Origin: Amoebidium appalachense | Lineage: Eukaryota; Ichthyosporea | DNA length: 64,000 nt | Assembly (NCBI GenBank): GCA_963693365.1 | Contig: CAVNZM010000001.1 | Span: forward strand, 21,018,001 to 21,082,000 | Direction: 5' to 3' | Shown: positions 54,441-64,000 of the stretch, one piece after another | How positions within the stretch are numbered: the first letter of the stretch is position 1 | Layout of the letters: every line of letters starts with the position of its first letter | The notes under the pieces: generated by a model | Told to the model about the DNA's origin: nothing | Seen by the model: the letters and a program-made list of their open reading frames with translations, nothing else | Database searches by the model: none | Position numbers and translations under genes: made by a program

Positions 54441-55695
54441 GTCCAACACCCCCGCCCTCTTTTTTGCCGACGATATTGTGCTTATGTCATCCGATCCTCT
54501 CGAACTACGGCAATACATTCGTGTGGTTGAACATTGGTGCCAGCGCAACGATATGCAGATTAATGTCAAAAAGTGTGCCCTTTTATCAAAATCGATACCG
54601 GCATGGGACGACGTTTGTATTTTCGGCAGTCCCCTCCCTCGCCCAATCGAATACAAGTATTTGGGGATTCCGGTGGACGAATGGGGCATATGTTTCAAAC
54701 GGATGATCGACCGTCGGGTGGAGAGTGCAGGCAGGTGTCTTCGGTTATTTCGGGATGTGTATCTTGCTACTCTTTCTCATACTGTCCACCTATACAATCG
54801 TCTTAGTATATTTCGCACATATATTCGCCCTTTGTCGGAATACGGGTTGCCCTTACTAGCTATGGCACCCCCTGATACTGTTACTAATGTCCTCAAATCA
54901 TTAGATGATTTCCATTACACAACTTGTTGTAAGTTTCTCACTGGTCTTTCCACACCTATCCCTAGACGCCTTTTTGATTCTCTCTACGCACTCACACCAC
55001 CATCACAACGCGTACACGAATTAGCCCTTAAATTTCACGAGCACATCACCCGCCTGTCCGCTTGTGCCCCGGACCACCCGCTCTTCCGGCTACACGCATC
55101 CCCGCCGGATTCGCCCCTCTACCTCTTCCCTTCCCCATCGTCTCTGCCCATCATTGTTGAGCGCTATGTGGAATGGCTGGCGACCACCCCGGAGGTACGG
55201 CTAGATCATAGTGTGAATATGAATAGTTTCAAGTCTATGGCTGATAGATATCTTTTTACTCTACGTGTTGAGTCCCTTCCGGTGTTAGGACCGCAAAAAC
55301 ACCAATTACTAGTAGCCTATATGGCGGATACGGTTAGAGAGTCTCGTTCATACATAGATTCGTTTATTCGTAATGTGGTGTGGTGTAAAAACGCAAAGAT
55401 GATTATGGCTTGGCGGTGTAATCGGTTTCTGGTGTCTCCTGCTCGTATGTGTAATATGTGTGGGGGGCGGTTTACTCGCGGCTGCATATCTATCAATAAA
55501 TGCAACCTGTTAGCTAATGTATTAGAACCGGAGGTTATTGGCGGTTTTATTCTCTTTTCTTCCTCTCTTCCTCAATATATCCGTTTTAAGATGACTATCC
55601 TAGATCACCTTATTAATGCTGCACAGTATGATATTGTGATCCGGTGCCTTAACTTTCTGTCGGAGCTACCGATGCTAGCATCTGCTTACCCATAA
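54313..55695 (+). CDS. Chimeric ORF: gag-like start fused in frame to LINE RT C-terminal half
   Basis: One uninterrupted 460-codon frame. Residues 1 to about 42 are the gag-like coiled coil from the LTR fragment. From SNTPALFFADD onward it is LINE ORF2: RT motif C, thumb and the Cys-rich tail. A TATA box about 120 bp upstream, in the LTR, could drive it. It lacks RT motifs A and B and cannot be a complete polymerase. Whether it is expressed is unknown; it may simply be a young wreck that has not yet acquired stops. Confidence 0.6.
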   Translation: MSDNLQLQQLVQLLEQRLASQDAIISDLQKEQRALELASMNTMSNTPALFFADDIVLMSSDPLELRQYIRVVEHWCQRNDMQINVKKCALLSKSIPAWDDVCIFGSPLPRPIEYKYLGIPVDEWGICFKRMIDRRVESAGRCLRLFRDVYLATLSHTVHLYNRLSIFRTYIRPLSEYGLPLLAMAPPDTVTNVLKSLDDFHYTTCCKFLTGLSTPIPRRLFDSLYALTPPSQRVHELALKFHEHITRLSACAPDHPLFRLHASPPDSPLYLFPSPSSLPIIVERYVEWLATTPEVRLDHSVNMNSFKSMADRYLFTLRVESLPVLGPQKHQLLVAYMADTVRESRSYIDSFIRNVVWCKNAKMIMAWRCNRFLVSPARMCNMCGGRFTRGCISINKCNLLANVLEPEVIGGFILFSSSLPQYIRFKMTILDHLINAAQYDIVIRCLNFLSELPMLASAYP

Positions 55696-55857
55696 TATGT
55701 AATAGGGGTGTCAGATACTACGATGGCGCTCATTGTTGCCTAGCATGTACATATGTCACTGGCTGCATTTGATTGGCTGTGCTGGAAAACGCAGTAGGCC
55801 GTCGAATGTGGCTGGGCCTCCGGCAATGTCCACGCAATAAAAAGTGTGTAAACCCCC

Positions 55858-57372
55858 GCGAATTCATGCTGGAACAGCTCAGGCTGTGAAATTAGGGGGT
55901 TTATGTAGGGCCAGATCGATTTAGAAACATTTTTTCTTTTGACTCGGTTTTAGTGATCCGTTGATGACGGCAACGTGCAGCCACAGGCTACATAACCACC
56001 AATAGAACTGAAAAAGCCAAAGCTACGAAAGAAAAATAAAGTGACAAGTGACAAAGGACACCAGCGGGCAAAACCTTAAGTGTACGTGTATGCGTGAAAC
56101 TAGTTTGCTCCAATTAGTCATATGCATCGATGTTGACCAGACCACACTCCGCAAAGACATCATTAATTACTGCTGCTTCCCAACAGGCCCCCCTCAAAAC
56201 CTACAAAATTGCCCCCGAAAGCCCGAAAATTGTCCCTAACTTTTCGAGGTTAGGTCCATCGACTTTTGAGAAATTGGCCCTAACAAGGCCAAATATATAA
56301 GAAATTACACCCAAAAACGGTTGTTGTCTCGATTAGGGCCATCCAGGCTGGTAGAAAGGTAACAAAATGGCAGTAGCCAAAAACAAATTTCACACCCTGG
56401 CACAGCTGCAGCTGGCAAAATAATTTCACACCCCGACCCAAAGTTGTTACGCGATAGAGATTGGGTCTGCCGACACCCGATTTGGCGATGATAAGAATGG
56501 ACCGCGTTGATTGGTCGGCTGGCTGTGACGTCACATACCTTTCCTGTGACGCAAATGCGGGCCGAGATCTAGAAGGATTGACTTAAACAAGCCAGTGTGT
56601 GTGTCTGTGCGTGGGTAGTTGTGTAGGTTATAATACGTACGGGTAACTTAAGAGAGGGCAGGCAGCATATTCTGTTTATTTTGTGGTGCATGTGCTTGTT
56701 GTGCAATCAAGTCACAGGTTAAAGCAGCACTGAACACACGTAGGGCTCCGCCGGGTCAGCAAGAGGACACTTAGCAGGACACATACAGAGATAGACAGGT
56801 GACTCTGTGGGTGGGCATACGGGGCACCTCAGTGGGTTGGGGAGAACGAAACCTTTCGGTAAACCTGGTTGGGTGCTCCTTACTGCTGGCCGACCAGGAG
56901 CTAGCATTAAGGTGAATGGCTGGGGCGTGGCTGTGTGTTGGTGCACCAGTGCTACTTGTGCCAGTCATAGCAGTAAAGAGGGGTCGTGCAGGGATAACAG
57001 GTGTAGATGGGCGTGTGTTCCAGTGCGCTTTGCCCGTCAACATCTCTTCAATCATTCCGTGTCACGCCTCTGGGTCTCTTGGTCAGAATGATTTACGTTA
57101 GCTCAGCATTATGCTGTGAACCACTTCTCTGTGTGGTGTTGTGAATGCAACACCGTAGCATCTTGGTATATGGAGTACATCAGGATGCTGCGTGTCGTTT
57201 GTGTGGCCGCTGGCGGTTCAATGGCCCAGTCCTGCCTTCTAGCAGCGAGTACGAGGAGCGGCTGGGTGCCCCCTTCTCTGTTCCTGTCGGGTGTAATAAC
57301 TGGCTTTTGCCTTCCCCTGTGCTCGGTGCCACTGTGCTCACGCGACCCTTTGGTGTGCCTGCAGGGTGTTGC
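55858..57372. promoter_or_regulatory. Intergenic region upstream of the AlkB-like gene
   Basis: No coding exon is supported. It contains ATTGG at 56510-56514 and a perfect CRE palindrome TGACGTCA at 56526-56533, with a second TGACG nearby. This looks like a core promoter although it is about 840 bp before the chosen ATG, which would imply a long or spliced 5' UTR. Confidence 0.4.
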
Positions 57373-58183
57373 ATGGCCGACACCATGTGTGCCGGGCAGG
57401 CCTGCACACCGGCCCACTGTGCTGTGGCGCCGCTTGTGCCTGCCGGCGACCCAACACCCCCCAAGCGGAAGAGGGGCCGGCCACCCAAGAACAGGCCCCG
57501 GCTGGACGTTTTGGCGGTGCCTGTGGTCGTGCCCACGGTCGAGGTGACGCCGGCCAGGGAGGGGGAAAAGAGGGAGCAGGGGGAGAGCAGCGAGGGGGGG
57601 GAGGAGGAGGTCGACCCCATGGCCCTGTCCCCGGCAGAGGGGGAAGAGGGGCTGGACAGTCCGCAGGGCAGCACAGGCAGGAAGATAGGGTCGAGGGTCA
57701 GGAGGGACAGGGACAGGGCCCAGCGTGCAGGTATGGTGCTTGTTTAACCTTGTTGTGGGAACAGTTTCTTTTTCCAACAGGTGGGGGGGGGTGGGGGGTT
57801 GGAAGGTTGCTGGGCCTTCAACCACTATGTGCTTGAACTGGCCAGTGCTTTGCACCTGAGTGCAGCCCTTGTTCGGTGTGTGTCAGTGTGCTTGTGCACG
57901 TGCTTCTCTCTCTCTGTGGGTTGGACCATGCTGCTGCAAGGTGTGTGCAGAGACCAGCAGACTGACAGCCACCTGCAGGGCACCTTATGATGCCCGTACG
58001 CAACAGGCTGGGCACAGTGTGGTTTCGGGGCTACCAAATGGTCGAGGAGGACTATCCTACCGGCATGAACTACTTCCCGGCCATAGTCACACGTGCGTGG
58101 ACAGGCACACACACACGCACACACACACACACACATGCGCGCGAGCACACACACACACACACACACACACCACACACACACAC

Positions 58184-58260
<77 letters not shown>

Positions 58261-58868
58261 ACATTCCTGGTCATGGCACACAGACACTACTTTCGTGGCA
58301 TACCACACGTGCGTGTACACACAAACACACACACACGTGTCACTTCCCGGTGATGATCACACTTGGATGCACACAGGCACACACACACATACACATACAC
58401 TCACTCATTCACTCTTCCACTCACTCCTTCACTACTCACTCACTCACTCACACATACACACACACACACAAACATAGATTGAGAGAGACACAACCTACTT
58501 TCCGGCGTTAATGTCACTTGTTTGCCCACGCGTGCGCACACACACGTACACACACACACACACACACAGTACTTTCCCGGCCATTGTCGTGCATACCGTG
58601 TCACCCGCACATATACAACCGTGCATTGATGCCCATAAACAGTCACACGTGCATGCGCCAGCGTGCACACGCACACGCACACACCAGGAAAACAAAAAAA
58701 AACACCCACACACACACACACAAACAGATATACACACATACAATATTTTCTCCATTACTGCCTAGCCTTAGTCACACGTGCGCACATCCACACAAGCACA
58801 CCATACTCACCGGACATGGTCCACGTGTGTGCATACACACATACTCCCTGTTGCCTATAGTCACACGT

Positions 58869-58922
<54 letters not shown>

Positions 58923-59388
58923 CCTCCTGGTCATAGTGATGCGTGCACACACAGCCATAATCACAAGTTCGTGCGACCATGCACACACGCGTGTGCGCCC
59001 GATTAGATCTCTGACCCCTCATGGTCAACGTTAGCTCACACAAGTAAACATACACACACTGCCTCCCGCGGGTACATAAAGAAACACGCTTTTGGTGGCG
59101 CACGCTTTGTGTAATCCGTCCTATGTAAGCAGTTACCTTATAAGGGCATGGGTGGTGTGATCTGATTAGTTGCTGCAGGAGAGGAGCATGAGCGTATTGT
59201 GGCGGTAACCAATAGCGTTCCACGGCAAAAGCGATCCCCGTGGTCTACTGAGGGCCTGGGTGGAAAGTACCAGAAGGTGAGGGAGGGGGAAAAGGGGGGG
59301 GGGGGGGGGGGGGGGGCTGACCGTGTGTGTGGGTATACAGTAACGTGTTCGGTTGTAAGCTGTCGGTTTGGTGGTGGTGGTGGTGGTA

Positions 59389-59426
<38 letters not shown>

Positions 59427-60211
59427 GGGGGGGGGGGGGGGGGGGGGGGGGAGGGAGGAGGGGGGGAGGGTTAGTTCCTTTGTGTGGGAGGTAATGATAA
59501 TGGGGAGGGGGGGGGGGGTTGTATCTGTGTGTGGTGGACTATTATGGTGGGGTGGTGTTCCTGTGCATGTTCTAGGATGTTGATAGGGCTACATTGTACA
59601 GGGGCCTCTTGCCTTACATGGTCATGCTGCCTCCTGCCTTATATAGGCGTATACCTCTTGCCTGTGCTGACTCTTGACAATCAGGTATATTTCCTCAGCG
59701 ACGAAAACATCGACACCATCCTGGTGGGTGCCCCTTTCTCCCCCTCCCACCCTTGGGTCTTTTCGTAGTGTCACTGCATGTGCTCTCCGTGTTGACCAGA
59801 GTGGCCATCCAAACCTGCAGTTTGACACCGTCACTGTCTGATTTTGTGGAAAATAAACAGACATAGACAAACGGAACACACACACTGCAGCCATACCGAA
59901 CACATCGATAGGCAGGCAGGCTAGCATGCTCTTGCACAAGACACGCCAGGCCATATGCATTGTGGTTGTGTGGACACACACAGACACACACAGGGGCTGC
60001 GTGTGTTGCCTAGAATTTGCCTCTGGTCACGTGGCTGACACGTGCACGTGCAGAAGCACGGCTACACATGGAACCAGCGCCGCATGAAGTTCCAGACCAT
60101 CCACAACCCCCAGGACCACGAGCACCCAGGTGACCGAGATCCCCCCCCCTCCCCCCCCCCCCCTGCCTTCACCCACTTCTCTCTCTCTCTCTCTCTCGTT
60201 CTCTCTCTCTC

Positions 60212-60255
<44 letters not shown>

Positions 60256-62392
60256 CCCCCCCCCCCCCCCCCCCTCTCTCCCCTCTCCCCTCTCTCCCTC
60301 CTTCCCCCCCCCCCCCCCACACACACACACACGCGCGCGCAAGGAGGGCAGATACAAACCTATGCATGTGTCTGCACTCCCACATGTATTGTCAAAACCC
60401 TTCACCCCCTGGCCGGCAACCCAATTTTAGCATCCTTGGCAAAGGGTGAGTGGCTGTTAAAGACAAATGGAGGGCTCAGAAGACGCACAGGGGCAAGGGC
60501 ATATTTTCAAGCACCAGCCCAGCTGGTCTACAAGAAAATGTGTGAGAGCATGCCTGCGTGCCTGTGTGTATGCCTGTGGGTGGGTGGGTGGGTGGGTATG
60601 GGTGGCCATGGGGGGGGGTGTGTGTGTATGCGTGTGTGCGTGTGCGCGTGCGTGCGTGCGTGTGTGTGTGCCTGTGTATTGTGTTATTGTGTATCTGCGC
60701 CCGCGCCTTTGGCATGTGTGCCTGTGTGCATGCATACGTGTGAAAGAAACAAGCCAACCCAAACCAAATCTCCATATTAATGGCTACCCGTCAATTGCCC
60801 CTTCTTCGCCCATGCATCCAGCCACCCCCTCTGACGTCATGACCTTTGCAGGGGCCGTGCGTCTTCAGGCCGACCCCAACAGAGAGTGGCCCTCAGAGAC
60901 CCTCACAGACAGAGTCGGCAGGCTGGCCGCCGTAAAAGCAGGTGGGGATGGGAGGATGGTTTTCTTTTTTTTGATTGCTTTGCAGATGAGAGAAAGCGGC
61001 GCAATCATTATGTTTGGCTTGAGTGTTGGGTAGTGCTTTGATTAGTGATGCCAGTAAGCCTGTGCTGACACTTGTTGGTGGGTGCAGGGCGGTGCCTGGA
61101 GCTGGTGGGCATGCAGGCCAACTGGATGATGGGTGAGTGCCAGTGCACAGACACACACACGCACACACACACACACATGCGGGCGCGCGCACACACACAC
61201 ACACACACACATACCTCTCATAGAGACATACGAGCCACCCCTGTGTGTTTGGCTATGCATGGAGTGCCCAAGCATTTGTCTATGACACACGAAAGAGGCT
61301 GTGGTGGGTCTTCATGTTCGGCTGTGCTCATTGGCTTATGTGATGACGGTGAATAGCGGATGCAGCCGGGCAGGCCCCCCGGGGGTGGAGGGTGAAGGGG
61401 GGGCAACGATTTTCTTGATGCCACGGGGCACCCTTATGCAGGTGCTGACTGGCTGGTTTGTGCAGGGACGGACTTCCCGACACACAAGGACCTGCCGTCC
61501 AAGGAGGGCTGGGGGGATGTGATTGCCTGTGTGAGCCTGTGCAGTGGCGGGGATGTGGTGCTGAAAGACCCCGTCACAGACGAGGCCTGGTGCATGTACA
61601 TAGGCCCACGCGACATGTATACCCTCAGGTGCGTGTGTGTGCCTTGCAGCACGTGTGCTTGTGTGTGTTGTGTGCCTGCAGGTGTGTGCTTTCTTGTGCA
61701 GGGGTCGAGGCTGGTTTTTGGGCTGCACCGTGAACGAGAACATGCAGTGATGCATTCCCCTAGCAACAAGCACGTGGCTCTCCTTGACCCTTCCTTTTTG
61801 CAACCCCCCTCTTGCTTCCCAAACAAGCACATAAACCCACCCACACCCCATGTGCCGTTGCGGCTGCATTTATTTGTACACCTGCCATGTTTGAAGTGGA
61901 CTGCTGCTAAGGCTACAGTGTGTCGGGCATTTTGGTGGACCTTTGGACACAGGCACAGGCAGGCACATACGCACAAACAGGCACAGGCAGGCACACGCGC
62001 ACTTACAGGCACAGGCATGTGCATGCGCACTCAAGGCACACGCAGTGTGTGCGCACTTACAGGCACGCGCATGTGCGTGCGCACTGACAGGCACAAGCAT
62101 GCACATATGCACAGACAGGCACAGGCATGCACATGTGCACAGACAGGTACAAGCATGCACACATGCACAGACAGACAAGCATTCACTTATGCACAGGCAG
62201 GCACATACACCGGCACAAGCACGCACGTGCACACACTGACGACACGTGCACAGGGACAATGTGCGATGGGAGTGGGAGCACGGGCTTGTTGCCGACGACA
62301 ACACCAAACGCATCAGCCTGGTGTGGAGGTTCAGAGAGTACGACCCGACCATCCCCCTGCACTTGCAGCCCGCACGCACTGCTTGCACGTAG
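57373..62392 (+). CDS. AT-hook + AlkB-like 2OG-Fe(II) dioxygenase (9 exons)
   Basis: Exons 57373-57730, 57979-58092, 59179-59276, 59685-59723, 60054-60129, 60852-60941, 61088-61132, 61466-61628 and 62254-62392 join in consistent phases to 373 aa. Residues 31-44 (KRKRGRPPKNRPRL) are an AT-hook, followed by an acidic linker. The C-terminal half is an AlkB-type jelly roll. The iron site is HKD (in THKDLPSKEGWGDV) with the distal His in WEWEHGL. The 2-oxoglutarate-binding Arg is in KRISLVWRFR. The strand ending GPRDMYTLR precedes the distal His as in AlkB homologues. Such enzymes oxidatively demethylate nucleic acids or proteins; the AT-hook suggests a nuclear DNA-bound role, which is inference. 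The start could be further upstream, since the frame stays open to 57145. Confidence 0.85.
58090..58490. repeat. CA, GA and ACTC repeats in AlkB-like intron 2
   Basis: CA tracts, about 35 GA units (58190-58258), then CA and CACTCA repeats. The intron continues with CA-rich minisatellite-like sequence (motif TTTCCGGCCATTGTC / ACTTCCCGGTGATGATCACAC recurring) to about 58925. Confidence 0.85.
60140..60330. repeat. C-run / (CT)n compound repeat
   Basis: C-rich run, about 37 CT units with CG interruptions, and further C-runs, in AlkB-like intron 5. Confidence 0.9.
61960..62250. repeat. ACAGGCACAGGC minisatellite
   Basis: Imperfect 12-24-bp units (CACAGACAGGCACAAGCATG and variants) in the last intron of the AlkB-like gene. 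Confidence 0.85.
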
Positions 62393-62424
62393 CACGTGCA
62401 CACAACACGCGCGAGAACACACAT

Positions 62425-62467
<43 letters not shown>

Positions 62468-63350
62468 ACACGTGCCATGCACGAGCAGTTCCGTAGACAC
62501 GTGTGGTATAAGGGAGGGCGCCTTTGCGCCAGATTTTATTGGTTGAAGCACGCGCATTGTCATGCAGAAATCACGTGGCATGTGTGCACGTGCAGGTATC
62601 CGGGCGAATGGAAAGTTCTGGGGTGTTCTGTAGGGGTGGACTGTGCGGCATGGAAAATTGACGAAAATGCACGCGCGCAGACTGAACTGGCTGTCAGTAT
62701 GTATGATGCAGCACTCACCTGATTTCGTGTATAAATACTCCGTGCCCCGAAAAGTTTTGTGTGAACAGGGAATGTTTATTTGAAGGGGGGCTGGTGTACA
62801 CATGTGAGCACATGGCAGGCAGGCCCTGTACAGAGCATTAAACGGCCCGCCAGCCACGTGGCTTAACAATATCAGAGTATGCACAAGCACCTTCTATGTC
62901 TTTCCAGTGCCACGTGGCATGGCACAGGCATGACACGATAGCATATGTTACAGGACAGTCATGCACGTGTACACGTGAGTGCATGTGCGCTCAGGCACCC
63001 CCCACACCTGTCTTCGTAAACAAACACGTACGTTAACCACGAGCACGACCAAGGCGACTGAGCCTCGGAGGGCCACGACCATTACTACCCGGGTCCACGG
63101 CCGATATGCAAATGCATGCTTGGGTCGTTTTATGCCTCTTGCCACCTTGAGCTGAAGCTTTGTAACTGCCGCATGGGCCACTCTGTACACACTATTAAAT
63201 ATATGTGGCATGTGGGCATGCATCGAACGGGGGTTGCAAGTGTTGCTGCTTGGCCTGGCTCATAGACCTCAGCGCTGCTCTAATTAGATCGATCGGCCCG
63301 AATATCAACTAGCCAAGCACATCTGCCAGTAGCGGCATACATCGGTATTG
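62393..63350. other. 3' flank of the AlkB-like gene, no gene seen
   Basis: A CA repeat (62420-62466) near the stop codon, then unique sequence. No ORF with coding character was found on either strand. Confidence 0.4.
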
Positions 63351-63470
<120 letters not shown>

Positions 63471-64000
63471 CCCCCCCTCCCTCCCTCCCTCCCCCCCTCC
63501 CTCCCTCCCTCCCTCCCTCCCCTCCCTCCCTCCCCTCCCTCCCTCCCCTCCCTCCCTCCCTCCCTCCCCTCCCTCCCTCCCTCCCTCCCTCCCTCCCTCC
63601 CTCCCTCCCTCCCTCCCCTCCCCTCCCTCCCTCCCTCCCTCCCTCCCTCCCTCCCTCCCTCCCTCCCTCCCTCCCTCCCTCCCTCCCTCCCTCCCTCCCT
63701 CCCTCCCTCCCTCCCTCCCTCCCTCCCTCCCTCCCTCCCTCCCTCCCTCCCTCCCTCCCTCCCTCCCTCCCTCCCTCCCTCCCTCCCTCCCTCCCTCCCT
63801 CCCTCCCTCCCTCCCTCCCTCCCTCCCTCCCTCCCTCCCTCCCTCCCTCCCTCCCTCCCTCCCTCCCTCCCTCCCTCCCTCCCTCCCTCCCTCCCTCCCT
63901 CCCTCCCTCCCTCCCTCCCTCCCTCCCTCCCTCCCTCCCTCCCTCCCTCCCTCCCTCCCTCCCTCCCTCCCTCCCTCCCTCCCTCCCTCCCTCCCTCCCT
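63471..64000. repeat. (CCCT)n tetranucleotide array to the window end
   Basis: More than 500 bp of CCCT/CCTC repeats. The last roughly 370 bp are uninterrupted, and the array continues beyond the window. Confidence 0.97.

Larger units (their letters stand above)
51413..55695 (+). pseudogene. LINE ORF2: EEP endonuclease + reverse transcriptase, broken
   Basis: The start (LSFLFWNARSLNKSKAQFLL) is the first strand of the EEP/APE fold, with the catalytic Glu in VVAETWW. After a frameshift near 51725, VLGDFNSPL supplies the GDFN motif. After another near 52020, SDHLPIVF gives the SDH motif. The reverse transcriptase follows: KACGPDGIPMALLK, then motif A IDFKNAYDTVD, motif B GVLQGSLLSPLLFNLYIDDL, and motif C FADD in ALFFADDIVLMSS. 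A C-terminal CNMCGGRFTRGC segment may bind zinc. The insertions at about 52735 and 53680 separate RT pieces. The EEP + ORF1 layout suggests a CR1/Jockey/L1-type lineage. No RNase H domain was seen. Confidence 0.85.
49960..55857 (+). mobile_element. Two-ORF LINE retrotransposon, interrupted by two insertions
   Basis: ORF1 (50262-51410), then ORF2 with an EEP endonuclease (51413-about 52060), a reverse transcriptase (about 52100-55000) and a Cys-rich C-terminus ending at 55695. The 3' end at 55857 is fixed by comparison with the truncated copy at 48921-49457. Within ORF2 there is a tRNA-derived segment (about 52735-53017) and an LTR-element fragment (about 53680-54440). The 5' end near 49960 is approximate. 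ORF2 also carries frameshifts, so this copy is not autonomous. Confidence 0.85.

Overview
The window is nuclear DNA of an intron-rich eukaryote, most likely a unicellular one. The evidence is spliced genes with GT-AG introns, a spliceosomal protein, a mitochondrial CX9C protein, and hAT, LTR and LINE transposons. I cannot place the lineage from sequence alone. The landscape is dominated by microsatellites: (GT/CA)n, (CT/GA)n and very long poly-G/poly-C runs. These fill introns and intergenic space, so almost every long open frame that reads HTHT, VCVC, PPPP or GGGG is not a gene. Real coding sequence was recovered by joining short exons whose phases agree.

Gene layout: first exon of an unrecognised minus-strand gene (297-139), divergent from CMC2 (+, 895-2751). 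A decayed hAT transposon with intact 8-bp target duplication lies at 3541-4794. It is followed by an AAAP/SLC38-like amino-acid transporter (-, 8311-5017), then a SANT + JAMM (MYSM1-like) deubiquitinase (-, 17931-10123). That gene is divergent from CWC15 (+, 18348-24343) across a 416-bp shared promoter. Next are a GNAT acetyltransferase (+, 24956-26482), a convergent ARM-like protein with a His-rich segment and a C-terminal membrane tail (-, 32357-27217), and a large RPA-like OB-fold/zinc-ribbon protein (-, 46741-33926). An AT-hook/AlkB-like dioxygenase (+, 57373-62392) lies at the right. The window ends in more than 500 bp of a CCCT tetranucleotide repeat.

Mobile DNA: a young non-autonomous LTR retrotransposon (34981-38526; equal-length LTRs, TSD GCAGG, PBS and PPT both visible on the minus strand) sits in sense orientation inside an intron of the OB-fold gene. 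Between 48.9 and 55.9 kb is a nest. It holds a two-ORF LINE (ORF1; EEP endonuclease + reverse transcriptase ORF2) broken by a tRNA-derived segment and by the 5' end of another LTR element. A 5'-truncated inverted copy of the same LINE's 3' end lies to its left, with its own 6-bp TSD.

The genes do not form one pathway. They are housekeeping functions: mitochondrial assembly, splicing, chromatin/ubiquitin, DNA or RNA repair, and transport. The most unusual biology is in how introns are built. (GT)n tracts begin at 5' splice sites, (AC)nAG tracts end at 3' splice sites, and one intron holds about 14 tandem copies of its own 3' splice junction.
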